Assembly: GCA_950295325.1 (NCBI GenBank)
Contig: OX485809.1
Location: 20,024,001-20,088,000, forward strand
DNA length: 64,000 nucleotides
Direction of reading: 5' to 3'
Origin: Polytrichum commune
Taxonomy: Eukaryota > Streptophyta > Polytrichopsida > Polytrichales > Polytrichaceae
Part shown: positions 1 to 11,207 of the stretch, piece after piece
Position numbering within the stretch: position 1 is the stretch's first letter
Layout: every line of letters begins with the position of its first letter
The notes under the pieces: generated by a model
What the model was told of the DNA's origin: nothing
The model's database searches: none
The model's input: only the letters and a program-made list of their open reading frames with translations
Translations under genes and position numbers: made by a program

Positions 1-123
1 GTGGATGATTTTGCTCCACCTACATTAAAGCTTAGTGATGCTAAATGTCATGCATCATTATTGTCTAATTTCTTATTAGACAACTCTTTACATTTTGATG
101 TCAACGAAACGATTAGTTTCTAA
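1..123 (+). CDS. 3' end of an unrecognised open frame cut by the window edge
   Basis: Frame 1 is open from the first base to a TAA at 121-123 (40 codons), with a Leu/Ser-rich tail ending in NETISF. Sense reading continues for a few codons after the stop (KLVGKAN), which could mean a decayed stop or simply chance. I do not recognise the family. Given the repeat-rich surroundings it may be the C-terminus of a transposon protein, but nothing here proves it. The remainder lies outside the window. Confidence 0.2.
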   Translation: MDDFAPPTLKLSDAKCHASLLSNFLLDNSLHFDVNETISF

Positions 124-775
124 AAGCTAGTAGGAAAAGCAAACAATTGCTTACTTGGGTAGGCAACACCAAAGATCTTTGATATCCTAGTTCAAGAGTA
201 CTTGAGAATATTTGTATTTGTTTGGAGTTATAAATTATTATTTCATACAATCTATATTGCTTAAACTCGTTGCATATATTTTCAAGCTCATATCGCTTAT
301 GTTATTGTATTCCCTCAATATTACGACAATTTTACGCGAAGTGTCATATTAACGAGAAGATGACACCTCGACAATAAGACATGTTTTTTGTGTGTTCCCA
401 AACGTGTCATACTAAAGAGGGAGAACAGATCAGCAAAACCGGAAGATCTCAACATGTAACCGGCTGGATTTAGAATCACTAGGATCTTGACCAACTGCAT
501 ACTCAAAAACTTCCTAGGCAATAATTGACCTGACCTAAGCCGCCTGGATATTTGCCTGCAGCAAGTTGTTGATCTAAATTATACTATCCATATTTCATGT
601 TCAGAACATGTGTTCATGATCACATGTGCACACTACTGAAAAGACAAGGAAAAGAAAAAGTAATCTCCATAGCCAAGTACCGGCATGATGAATGTGAGCC
701 TATTGGCTTAACGTTGATCTCGGCAGTCCATGATACAACATAAGGTGTTATGCCTTCTAGGAGGTGGGCTCTTTA
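124..775. other. Spacer with an inverted copy of a dispersed repeat
   Basis: No gene is visible. Bases about 421-500 are the reverse complement of the repeat at 28120-28175 (shared words include GATCTTGACCA, AACATGTAACCGG and GATTTAGAATCACTAGG), so this is one more copy of a dispersed family also seen near 3.7 and 33.0 kb. Confidence 0.5.
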
Positions 776-1289
776 GGGGCGGTTTACACTATGGACCAAG
801 AGCCATGACCATGAAATTCTAAAATCTGTGATTGGAGAGTAAATTGCTCTTGGTCCCATTTGGCTTTACACTACCTTGAAAAAAGGAGAATGACCACTAA
901 CTTTGAGGTCCCCAAAAACTACTAAAATCTGCCATTTGGATAATGTGCCATGGTCCAACGGGTTTTCCGTTGAGGCGAGGCAAAATGCTCGACTCAACGG
1001 AAATCAAGGGAGCCGTAAGGCTGAAAATCAGCCATTGGCCGAATTTTATTTTTTTAATATATTTTTTCCCGAATTTTTTTGACGTTACTGTAGATCGTTG
1101 GGATAGAAATTTAAAAAATCAGCCCAAAGTTGTCCCGGTCCAAATCCACTTTACACTACAAGAGTGACCAAGCCACTCAAAAATCCATTTTTTATTTTTC
1201 ATGGTCGCGGCTCTTGGCCAAGAGCTGTGACCATGAAAATGATTTAATTTTCTTGGTCATGGCTCTTGGTCCATAGTGTAAACCGCCCC
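776..1289. mobile_element. Tourist-like (PIF/Harbinger) MITE with TTA target duplication
   Basis: The ends are inverted repeats beginning GGGGCGGTTTACACTATGG; the first 36 bases of the left end match the complement of the right end exactly. Both sides carry TTA (773-775 and 1290-1292), the TWA-type target duplication of PIF/Harbinger transposition. A second inverted pair sits just inside the right end (about 1196-1240, around CTCTTGGCCAAGAG), so the right end can fold by itself. There is no coding capacity. It needs a transposase from elsewhere; its ends differ from those of the Harbinger element at 8810-13353, so that element is not its obvious source. Confidence 0.85.
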
Positions 1290-1327
1290 TTAGTATGTTG
1301 CACATTGAACGCTAACAATGGGCATGA

Positions 1328-2535
1328 GGGGCGGTTTACACCATAGACCATGAACTCGTCCCACGGAAGATGCCTTATTCCGCGGTATGAGTTCATGGTC
1401 TACATTTCATGGTCCGAGTTCTTAAAATTTTGATTTACAAAGCCGTTGGGCCCCTCACTAGGTGTAAATTGAATGTGGACCAAGAGGAATGACCATGCGG
1501 CAAGAAGTGGATGTGCTGATTTTTTTAATATAAGCCCAAAAAGGGCAGTTTTGGGAAAAAATGAACTTTGACCATTTTGTTGACTTCAATTTGCCTTCAC
1601 TTGCCTACAAATGCCTTCACGTATCTTGTCACTTAGTTTTTTCTTCTTTTCGCCTTAAAGTTTGATCATTCTCTTGTCATCTCTTGGGCTTCAATTGTCT
1701 TCACTTCTTGTTAAATGTGTCGAAGATGTGGCTTGCAAATCTTCTCACAACAATTTTTACAAAAAAAATGAGCGATTCAATTTGTACATGTTCAATGTAA
1801 TTTACATGTGACATGTACCTTGTGTTGTCACTACACTAAATAGGATATTTAGTGTTTAATTATATCTAATGTTGTTACCACCCAACCTTGCTCAACACTA
1901 AATTTCAATTCTTTGATAATTAATGTTAGAAGATTTCCCATTCCGCTTCTTTTGACCACGCTGATCTACAGTCACTAAACGACTACGTACTTTTCTTTTT
2001 TGTTTTGCAACTCTATTTTTAAACATTTTGGGGCATGTAATATACCGTTTGAAAGGTATTTTCAAGACCTTTCCAGCGGTATATTACACGCCCCCAATCT
2101 CCAAATATTGCAGCTGGTAGACCAAAAAAAAAAATCTGCACTTGAATTCTTGAGTTCTAGATGTCCCGCGTTGTTTGATGAAACACGTGTAAGCCGGTTT
2201 AAGGGGTAGGGCAAGGTAGTGTTGGTATGTCTCATGGGCTATAATATAATTAAGGCACATAAAAGGTAGATTCATTAAAGCATTCTTGAAATGGCATTTC
2301 TCTGACATGGGCCCTTGCCTTTTCCTACCAGACCATTTCTCTTGCATCTCTCACCGCAAAACCCGTTGGACCATGTCAGTGCATTTATTAGGCCTTAAAA
2401 ATTATATTTTGGGGACCTCAACCTCCATGGTCCATTTGCCATTTTTTCCTTAGTGTAAACCGAAGTTGTCAAGAGCCAATCAGTTGCCTTGCAGAGCCCT
2501 GGTCCAACTTCATGGTCCATAGTGTAAACCGCCCT
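1328..2535. mobile_element. Larger relative of the 776-1289 element
   Basis: The left end starts GGGGCGGTTTACACCATAG and the complement of the right end reads AGGGCGGTTTACACTATGG, so the terminal repeats belong to the same family as the neighbouring MITE. The flanks are TGA on both sides (1325-1327, 2536-2538), a three-base duplication off the usual TWA. The interior is non-coding. Bases 2340-2460 share words with the neighbour (CCGTTGGACCATG, GGGGACCTCAA). It may be a composite of two nested copies, because further TIR-like words lie inside (near 1390-1430 and 2440-2470). Confidence 0.65.
2030..2094. repeat. Imperfect palindrome with 28-base arms
   Basis: The arms at 2030-2057 and 2067-2094 pair at 25 of 28 positions around a 9-base loop. 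It lies inside the 1328-2535 element, and both arms end in GGGG/CCCC. It could be a small foldback insertion or a structural part of the element. Confidence 0.6.
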
Positions 2536-2559
2536 TGAGACTCTTATGCATAACTGGTC

Positions 2560-3710
2560 AAGATCTTGGTGTTTCTAAGGGTGAGTTATCATGTATGTCA
2601 CTTACCCACCATATTCTAGTGTGAATAAGGACACATCCGTCCAAATATAGATGAAATTTAATGGGGTAGGGGTTTGTTTGTGCCATTGCTACTTCCATCT
2701 TCTCAAAGTTGGGCCCACCTACTAACCTTCTCCTCCCAGTTACCAAGGATGGAGTTCTAGATCAACAGTGGTTCCCCTGAGTCTTTCACCAGTCTTAATC
2801 CTTTGGTCACCAACACTTGTAGGTTAAAGATCCTCTAGTGGGCACATGGAAGTCTAGCAGCATGTGACCACAACCCTCCACATTCTAGTGGACTGCCAAA
2901 ATGTGGTTGGATGACGGCTTGTGCTTAACTACATGTAAACACCTCCGACCCATTATTATCTAAAATTTGGTGGGTGAGTTTCCATGTAGGCCACTCACCC
3001 ACCATATTCTAGTGTGAATAAGGACAAACCCATCCAAATGTAAAGGAAATTTGGTGGAGTAGGGTTTGTATGTGCCAACTACATTAAAAATAATATTTAG
3101 TGTTACTGACTCTAATTATCTTGCTCAATACTAATTAAACCGCGGTATAGTGTCACAAACACTAAATGTTAACCAAACATTATTTTTCATTACTTGTATT
3201 TAATTATTTACAAAAAAATGGGGGGGGGGATTACAGATTTACAGTGATGCAAATACTATCACTTACCAGGGGATTTTTCCTCCAATTTACAATCATCCAC
3301 GAGAATACTTCATCACAAATTGTTGGCAAGAGAAGGTAGGGTTTGGGCAATGGATGAACTCACCCATCATTCATGACAATTGTTCACTTATTCATAAGAA
3401 GCGTCATCCAAAAAGTTACTATAGTGACATTAAATATCATACTTACTGTAGCTACTCCCATCCTCTCAAATCCAGGCCCACCTACTAACCTTCTCCTTCT
3501 AAAACGAGTCTTCAATCGTTTGATGACCGGCACTTGTAGGTTAAAGTGTCTCTAGTGGAATGCATGAAAGTCTAGCAACACGTGTCCATGGCCCTCCACA
3601 TTCTAGCACCTCGCCATAATGTGGTTGGATGGTGGCTTGTGCTTAACTACATGCAAACATCTCCGACCTATTATTTTCTAGAATCTAGTGGGCAAGCGAC
3701 CTGCTTGGAG
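2560..3710. repeat. Two copies of a dispersed repeat, the second split by a MITE
   Basis: One copy runs about 2575-2970. A second starts near 2980 and resumes after the insertion at 3449-3710. Both share words such as CACTTGTAGGTT, AAGTCTAGCA, CCCTCCACATTCTAG and TTGTGCTTAACTACATG. A third copy is at 46357-47130 and a fragment is near 30640-30680. The copies are non-coding and diverged. They are useful because each insertion in one copy can be compared with the empty site in another. Confidence 0.75.
3082..3448. mobile_element. TA-flanked MITE inserted in a dispersed repeat
   Basis: The left end reads CATTAAAAATAATATTTAGTG and the complement of the right end CAGTAAGTATGATATTTAATG, flanked by TA at 3080-3081 and 3449-3450. 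The paralogous repeat at 46447-46460 shows the empty site with a single TA, which supports both the borders and a TA target duplication (Tc1/mariner type). There is no coding capacity. Similar ends occur at 27448-27714 and 5282-6179. Confidence 0.75.
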
Positions 3711-3900
3711 ACCAACCATTTACATGTTGACATCTTTTAGTAAATTATCTTTATTGATTTGAGGTGTATTCTACAAATTCTTCTAAAAATGATTGGTAAT
3801 TTTCTTGAAGTCTTGAACTTCAATTGGTTCTCAAACCCAACCAATTCATTTGTAACTAGCAGTCAGTTCTCCCCGTCCATTGAACATTAATACAAAGAGG
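3711..3900. repeat. Copy of a dispersed repeat shared with 28.1 and 33.0 kb
   Basis: Words such as TACATGTTGACATCTT, TCTCAAAC and TTCATCTGTA recur in order at 28150-28320 and 33030-33180, and in reverse complement at 421-500. It is non-coding and its borders are uncertain. Confidence 0.6.
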
Positions 3901-4129
3901 TGCTAAACCATGTAACATTGTTTTACTAGAGGGAAGAAGTCTCATTGTATGTTCCACACGTTTATTCTATATGAGCTTCATAAATTATGGTTCCCATGAT
4001 CAAAACTAATCTTCCAATACACATGGCTTTACGTAGAAATGGTTGAATATGAGATTCTACTTGGTCAAAGATTGTGAGGCATTAGAGTTGTTCGTAAAGT
4101 AAAGTGGATGAAACCATGAGTTTAGTCCC

Positions 4130-4410
4130 AAACTATGAGTTTATGAGAATTAACACAAAGTCACCCAAGTTTTCTTAATGCTTACATCATCATCCACAAG
4201 GAGAAGGGTTAAATTATTAAAAACCAACTTTCTAGCTTATCCTTCTAGTACGGATGGACCAAGCTACCCTTGCATAGGCTAATCCGGGATTTAGGACAAC
4301 GAGTCCCATGCACATACCCTTTTTTAGATCCTAAAAGTCTCTCGAAGTTTGAAAGGTGGGAAGAGTAGTTTCCACAAATTGCACCCAACTTTCAAAACAA
4401 GTTTTGAAAC
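4130..4410. repeat. Dispersed repeat, direct copy at 27150-27435
   Basis: About 280 bases align in the same order with 27150-27435. Shared words include AACACAAAGTCACCCAA, CAACTTTCTAGCTT, ATCCGGGATTTAG, GCACATACCC and TTTTAGATCCTAAA. No coding frame is visible. It could be a fragment of an LTR or a long non-autonomous element. Confidence 0.65.
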
Positions 4411-4879
4411 ATGGGGGGTTGCTATTTCATGACCATGTCAAAGTGCAAGGGCAAAGGTTTTAGAGGTCTCTGACACACGCATATAGGTGGTACAAGTGTA
4501 TTGAGCAAGGTTGCCCTACAAAAATAAATTTGTGCCAAAATGTCCAATTGGAGGATCGAGCAATTTTTTTTTGGGAATATGACTAAAAAAACAATACGTT
4601 GGTTTGGTTTACTTTCTAAACAAGTCGTTTTAAAAAGATTCCAACATCAAAGTGACTAATTTTGTTCTTTAAGTCTGGCTACTACTATAGTAACCCCTTC
4701 CAATTAGTTGTATGCCAAGTTCATATTCTTGGGAACTTGGTTCCTCACTATACCAAACCATGCACTTATGATGATCAGTTGAATTTATTTTGATTGAGCA
4801 ACATATGTTGAGATGATCTAGCAAAGTCATTTCCAATAACAAGCTTATTATTAACAAGTAATAGTGTCACAATTCAACC

Positions 4880-6400
4880 TGCTAAGATTTTTAGAAGATC
4901 CAAACGGATTCCAATTCCAATTTATTTTTTATGTAATCATGAAATATTCTCATCTACATGTGCATGAGCTTTGCCATTCAAGACTAGTATTGTGCAATAC
5001 TAGTGCCAACCTCAAGCCCTCAACCTTTGAAGTTTTACAGAAAATTTAAACGAATTATGGTTTCAATTGATTTTCTCCAATATTCATGAAATTCTCTCAT
5101 ATACATGTATATGAGCTTTGTCATTTAAGACTATTAGGGTGTAGTACAAGTGCCAACATCAAGCCTTGACTCTTTAAAATTTCACTGAAAGTGCAAATGA
5201 ATTCCAATTTCAGATTCATTATTTTTCAATATTCATGAATTCTCTCATCTACACATATATGAGCATTGCCATTCAAAAGTACACCCTTTATGGTACTTAG
5301 TGTCACATACACTATTGCAAAGGGCCTAAATTAGATGCCAACATGTCTCAAAGTGTCACACCCACTAATTACCAATATGATTCCAAATGTCAATATAAGT
5401 AACTTCTTTCAGTGAAAAAATGTTTACATTTTAGAGTGGCATGTTGGGATACTTTAAGGCCGAGGCATCCAAAGTCGACCAAGTGCATTTAATCACTCAC
5501 TAGGTCATGTATTGCCAACATAGATGAGACCCATATGTTTTAGGTGAACAAAAATAAAGTTTTATGTGGTGGCAACTTGTAATTGATTACCCTCATAAGA
5601 GTTTTGACAATTATCGTAGCCAAGGAGTAGCATTGAGATCAATGCTCATGGGTTAACCTATAGATCAACTATTTGTGTAGCAATTTCCATATTCATGATT
5701 TTTTTTTAGATAGTTGAATTCTCCTAAGAATATGTTTCTCTTCTCAAGAAAAATAATTCCCCACTATAACTTCTTTAAAACAAATGCAAACTCTCTTATT
5801 CTATCAATTATAGAAGCCTTAACATTAGATGATTGTCTTGCGTTTAAGTATGCAAGGGAAGATGTTTTTAACATACTAATAGCAAGTGTCATTTGTTTAC
5901 ATTTTTGTATGCAAGAGGAAGGTATTCTTGAGCATACTAATGGCAAGTGTCATTTGTGTACACTTTGGTCAATGTGTAGACCATTGTGTAACATAGGCAT
6001 GCACCTCATAACACTATTGAACATATTTGTGCCAAGATATTAGTTTTGTGCACTTGAACACCAAGTGTCATGAGGTGACACTTATGGTGGAGTTGCTAAT
6101 CATTAGTGTACCTAGCATACACCTTGAAATAGGGTAAGTGACACTATTACACATGTGACACTAAATACCATAAACAATGTTGTGTTGTGCAGTACCAGTG
6201 CCAACCTTGAGCCCTCAACCTTCAAATTTTGATGGAAAGAATATACAAATTTCAATTCCAATATTTATGAAACTCTCTCATCGACATGCCTATGAGCTTT
6301 GTCGTTTAGGGCTAATATTGTGCAGTCCAAACAAACTTTTATTTCATTTTTTAATTTAATTTTAAGATTCATGAATTTTCTCATCTACATTCTTTGTGAG
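4880..6400. repeat. Degenerate tandem array, unit about 148 bases, interrupted by a MITE
   Basis: The motif TCATGAAAT...CTCATCTACAT...GAGCTTTGCCATTCA recurs at 4937, 5084 and 5233 (spacing 147 and 149 bases) and again after 6180. The array is split by the insertion 5282-6179. The short open frames in it are by-products of the repeat and show no protein family. Confidence 0.6.
5282..6179. mobile_element. Non-autonomous element with TTTATGGTA(C/T)TTAGTGTCAC ends
   Basis: The left end reads CACCCTTTATGGTACTTAG and the complement of the right end CATTGTTTATGGTATTTAG, followed on both sides by TGTCACAT. It interrupts the 148-base array, which resumes directly after it. The left flank is TA; the right flank has mutated to TT. 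The TTTAGTGTCAC core links it to the MITEs at 3082-3448 and 27448-27714 and to fragments at 33885-34260. It has no recognisable coding region. Confidence 0.55.
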
Positions 6401-6554
6401 CCCATTTAGAGCAATGCAACCATGCCTGCCACACCCTACCATGTCATGAAACGGGCATCATAAAACTCACAACGGGTAACATAAATATTAAAACATGCAA
6501 CCTTCATGAAAACTTGGTTATAGAGGGTCTAAGGATCGCTTTAAATAATTAATT

Positions 6555-7600
6555 ATGGGCAAGTGTCGCAACCCTTGCTAGCGCCCCTAAACTATCTTGA
6601 CCATTTGTTAATTTTAGCAAGGTTACCAGTGCTAATCCTTTGCATTGCACCATGTGAATGATTAGCTCCCCATATCACAGACCACTTTAGCTCATAGATG
6701 GGGGACCCCTCTTACACTTGCATTCGGGACTCTTCCCTTAATCAATAACCAATGGTTAGATGTGGACTTCCATCCATGGAAGTTCATTCTTAAATTAATC
6801 ATCGCATTGCCAGTGTAACACTACAACAACCCGAACCATACTAGGCAACTATGTCCTCATGTTGGGCCAATGCTCGTGGAGGCTGTGCCGTTCGGCCTTG
6901 GGTGGGTTTGGCCGGCTACGCTGCCTCACCCATATAAGCCTCTAGGACTTTGGATAGGGCCCCTATCCCACCGTCAATAAACCTTTTGCCTCTCTCCTAA
7001 GGCTTGGGGCCAAGTAGACATTTTCCCTTAGCCAATGTGGCAAGAAGCCCCCAACAGCTTCAGATCACCGTAACTTCTTCTTATAATCTTTCATGCTATC
7101 AATTGACCACTCTATTGGCATCTATTCTTTGCGTGGATGCCGATGGACTTCTCACTTGCCCCATCCGGGCAAGTATTGAGGAAGTTATGGCTATTCAAAC
7201 CTTGGCAGTCCCGGGGCGCCACTCCTAGGTTACTAATGTCCAAGGGCGATGTTCCTAGGAAGCGCCCATTCAAATTGCCATATCTCCTAGCTCAAACCTC
7301 CGATTGAGGTGCTCTTGAGCATTCTATAATTTGGATGCCATAAGGTACTTATTGCTTATGGTCTTACCCTCGTGACTCCTAGTCTCTATGGGTGGGAGGC
7401 GTTCGCAATGCCCGGGGCCCTCATCCAGAGTAGGATCACTTGGGCCCTCTCACCAATGGTGCCAAAAGTCTTGGGTGTCACTCCGGGGTTGCCCATAGTG
7501 TTGCGGGCATTCCTCCTGGAGAGGTGCGTGACACCAAATTCCAATATTTTTGGTAATAGGGGCTTGTACATACTCATGCTAATGCTCATGTTCTAGCTTT
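6555..7600 (-). repeat. Inverted LTR-retrotransposon relic related to 15.2-17.0 kb
   Basis: Bases 6555-6990 are the reverse complement of the LTR at 16457-17042; shared words (LTR strand) include AAGGGTTGCGACA, CATTCGGGACTC and TACTAGGCAACTATG in complement. Bases 7380-7540 are the reverse complement of 15215-15370 (CACCTCTCC, AATGCCCG, GGTGAGAGGGCCCAA). The relic therefore belongs to the same gypsy-like family but faces the other way. No open frame survives and no partner LTR is seen, so it is a truncated or rearranged remnant. Confidence 0.6.
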
Positions 7601-8809
7601 GCAAGCTAATGAGCTTTTAATATAATTTTTTCTCAAAGAAGGATCAAACCCATGAATTCATCCCTTTTTGAAGGACTTTACAAAAATCTCTATTGATACA
7701 GTTAATTCTCTTAAAAAGGAGTTGAAGCTAGGTGGCAATATACCCAAGCTACCCCAACCTCGCCAACAACATAGTAACAATGAAGCCTAACACATGGGTC
7801 CAATTCATGGGTTTAACCCGGCCTAACACGTGTGTCTCGTTGTGGGGGCTTGTAATGATAAAAAGTGGTCATTCTCTGACAATTCTTGAGTTATAAACAC
7901 TACACAAATATATAGACCACGAGCTCTATGTCAAAACATATCACTACCAATGTGTCTTCACACCAAATTCCCGTTTAACCCATCCAACATTCTTACTCAA
8001 TCCCTCATAAAATTTTAACAAATTGCAAGATTTCATTCCTATTCTAACCCACCTACCCCACTACTTTCATTTTTCTTTAAGAAACCAAAATTCCTAAAAA
8101 CAAATCCACCAGATAATTAAAGTATAAGTTTCCGAAATAGAAAGTTATTTACAATAATGCAAATGATCATTTCATTTGTTACAGATGGATGTCCATACCT
8201 CCTATATACCCCATCGCATGGTGGTCTTCTCATCATAATTCACATTTGGGTCACAACTCTCCACTTCCCACATGATGTCAAAAAACTCCCCACCCTTTTT
8301 CACCTATCACCTTATCTCCAGTTATTACACCTCCAAAGTCGTCCCTTTGAACCTATCATCCTCCTCCACCTATATATGCCAATGCACATCAGGGACACAC
8401 ACCTTTTAAAGACACAAAACAACTTATAGTCCATACTATCCTACAACACTTGCAAGATCTCTTACTTATGACTAACAATTTAAACCGCAATATTTTTCTC
8501 CAAGATAGTACACACAACTACATAATTACACCCCCTATGTGAACCCACATAGTGGTCTATTACTCCGTGGGGTCACTTTTACTTAGGATCTTAGCATTAA
8601 AAGTTAGAATTGATAAGGAATTGGAGAAAAATTAGTTCATTTAGTATTTATCTATAAAAAAAAGAAGATAAATCACTGAGGACTTAGGGTCTTCACCCGT
8701 GAAGAGAAAAAAACTAGTTAAGGTAGTGTTAGTAAAAAAAATAAAAACTAACTAGTGGTAGAAACTAGCTAAGTTAGAAAAATTGCTAACTAGGAAAGAA
8801 AATAGCTTA
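7601..8809. other. Spacer without recognisable genes
   Basis: AT-rich sequence. The longest plus-strand frame (8157-8429) has no family motif and biased His/Leu/Pro content, so I do not call it. No clear terminal repeats were found. Confidence 0.5.
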
Positions 8810-9028
8810 GAGCGTCCCCGCCAGGTTGGGTACCTGGCAGGTGAACGACACTCCAGGTATATCGCTGCTGGGGTTGCCAAGTCCCAACGTCCACCAATCA
8901 CCACTATTTGGTAAAAGGGTCCCGGGGCGGGCATTTTAGAGGAGTTCGCTGGGTATTTTTGCCTCGGGTACCGAACTTCCCACGCCAACGCCATCGCCCG
9001 TATTTCTTTTCTTTAGATTTATTCTACT

Positions 9029-10304
9029 ATGTCAGCAAGGGGAGAAGATGTGGCTGCAACGGGTGGGAGGACAAAGAAGGGCAGGAACCTCTGCCCGGAG
9101 GAGGAAGAACAATGTTGTAGGAGCTTCATGCACACTTCCACAGACTCTAGGAGAGGGATAGGGCAGAAGAATGCGGCCTTTTGGACATCTGTTGCTCTGC
9201 ATTATGCAAGGCACGAACCAGAGGGAGGAGCAGATCGTCCTGCTAGGTCTTTGAAGACAAAGTGGAGTGATATAAAGGCTGCTGTGGCCAAGTTCACTGG
9301 TTGCTATTGGACAATCAAAGATCTTGATGAGAGTGGGAAAACAGAGGATGATATTGTATTGGATGCTATGAACTTGTACAAACAAAAATGTGGGAAGGCA
9401 TTTGTTCTTAAACATTGCTGGTTGTTGTTAAAAGTTATCCTCTTTTTGCAGCAATCTTCATGGGCAAGCGTAAGGCTGGAGGGTACGATGTGCCTGCTCC
9501 GAACTAGTTGCGAGTTGATCGTTGCGATGTTGTCTCCCCTAATGGTGATGTTCTCCCCACCGAATCGGCACCTGCACAGATTCGGCCCCAAGGTGCTAAG
9601 TCTTCCAAGGCTGAGCACCTAAACACTAAGGTGAAGGAGCAAGCTTTGCGTGCTTATGCAAAAACAACCATTGATTTTGCTACTGCTACATTGAAGAAAG
9701 CTGAGCAAATCGCTCAGCAAAACACATTTAGTTTGTTTACACTCGAGGATAAACTCATTACATGTGACCTCGCTCGGCAGTGGCTCCGCCTCTGCAGGAC
9801 CCAAGAACTTGCAAAGCTAAAGGGCGAGGTTGTTGCCGATGCCGCCGCCGAGGTTGCTGCCTCCAACGTGCCTGCTCCTCCCCCAGCAACACGACTTCTT
9901 CGTGTGATCAACAGACGCCTCCTTCGATCTCACTTGCACCTACACCTGCACCAAAACAACACCAAGGGTTAGGGTTTGCATATTTGAACGCTAATGCTGT
10001 CGATGGCGATGATTGTGCCGAGCTGGATTGCAATGATGAATCAATTGACGTCTTTGGGGATCGTCGATATGATGTGGTGCCGTTGAGGGATAGGAGGAGG
10101 GTAGCTAATCTCAATTGCTTTGGGAATGACTTCGCCCAAGCAGCTTCAGATCGGGAGGAAGACACCACAATCATCCTTGATTCAGAAGTGAGTGACTTCC
10201 AAATTAACCCTCCCCCCTCACAACGTCGACGCCTCTCTATAGATCCTCATGATATGCATTATGCTCATGTCCAATTTTGGAATTCGCGAAGATTATGCAA
10301 ATAG
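9029..10304 (+). pseudogene. Harbinger ORF1: Myb/SANT-like DNA-binding protein, frameshifted
   Basis: In PIF/Harbinger elements this protein binds the ends and helps bring the transposase to the nucleus. The first frame (ATG 9029) has the plant Myb/SANT-like pattern: an acidic EEEEQ start, SFMHTS, GIGQKNAAFW, a basic RSLKTKWSDI helix, KFTGCYW, SGKTEDDI, LYKQKCGKAFVLKHCW. From about 9450 the sense moves to a second frame (about 9510-9970; a stretch like the C-terminal region of this family, with KAEQIAQQNTF) and later to a third (about 9965-10304, acidic). At least two frameshifts are therefore needed, unless a small intron lies near 9430-9510, where a pyrimidine-rich TTTTTGCAG occurs. It is called a pseudogene for that reason. 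Confidence 0.75.
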
Positions 10305-10547
10305 GCATATATTCTCTCAACAACCTCACATCCCCTCTCCTCACAATTCATACACACTTCAATCCCCTTGGTTGCAGGGTGCGAGGGCGTAGGAATCAAA
10401 CTTGTTAGCAACTTGATCTCTAAAGTATGTAATTCAATTGCTTCAATTGCAGCATGTTTCTTTGTCCACATTGGATTCCACATATTCTTGTGTATTGTGT
10501 GTTGCATGTGATATGTCCATTATGGTTGTGCGATGTGTCTCATTTTG

Positions 10548-10735
10548 CCTAAACCCAAACACAACCTGATTCTGGTTCAAACCCAAACAAAACCTGATTC
10601 TGGTTCAAACCCAAACACAACCTGATTCTGCCTAAACCCAAACACAACCTGATTCTGCCTCAAACCCAAACACAACATGATTATGTTTCAAACCCAAACA
10701 CAACCTGATTCTGCCTAAACCCAAACACAATATGC
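10548..10735. repeat. Minisatellite inside the Harbinger element
   Basis: About six copies of a unit like CCTAAACCCAAACACAACC plus TGATTCTG, alternating with GGTTCAAACCC variants, followed by a shorter CTACAGCTAAACACTC series to about 10850. It lies between the two convergent genes and is probably non-coding. Confidence 0.7.
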
Positions 10736-11207
10736 TTGCAGCTAAACACTTACAACCTGCTACAGCTAAATACTCACAACCTGCTACAGCTAAACACTCA
10801 TAAACCTGCCTAAACCCTGCCCAAACCCTGCCTGATGTGATGTTAAGGTGGCCACAATTTGCCGCATGATGATTGAACTTGATTCGACACCATATCAGAT
10901 TATCTACAACTACACAACCTGCAATCATATTAACAATGTGATTAACAATGTGTTTGACAATGTGTTTAATAATATGTTTAAGAATATATTTAGTAAACCC
11001 CCAAACAATTTGATTGCACACAGTGATTGTAATCCAAAAGCAAGCACAATACTCCTATGACTTGCAAACCCTCTCGCAATGCATTTATTGGATAACCATA
11101 TAGTGTGCAATAATGAGAAGTGCACAATCTCAAACATCATATATGTATGTTTTATAATAACCCTAATACAATATGTGACCACAAAAACCCTATAAAACAA
11201 CCGATTG

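Noticed and set aside
9032-9618. Minus-strand frames opposite the Harbinger ORF1
   Set aside because: Shadows of the Myb/SANT-like coding sequence on plus.
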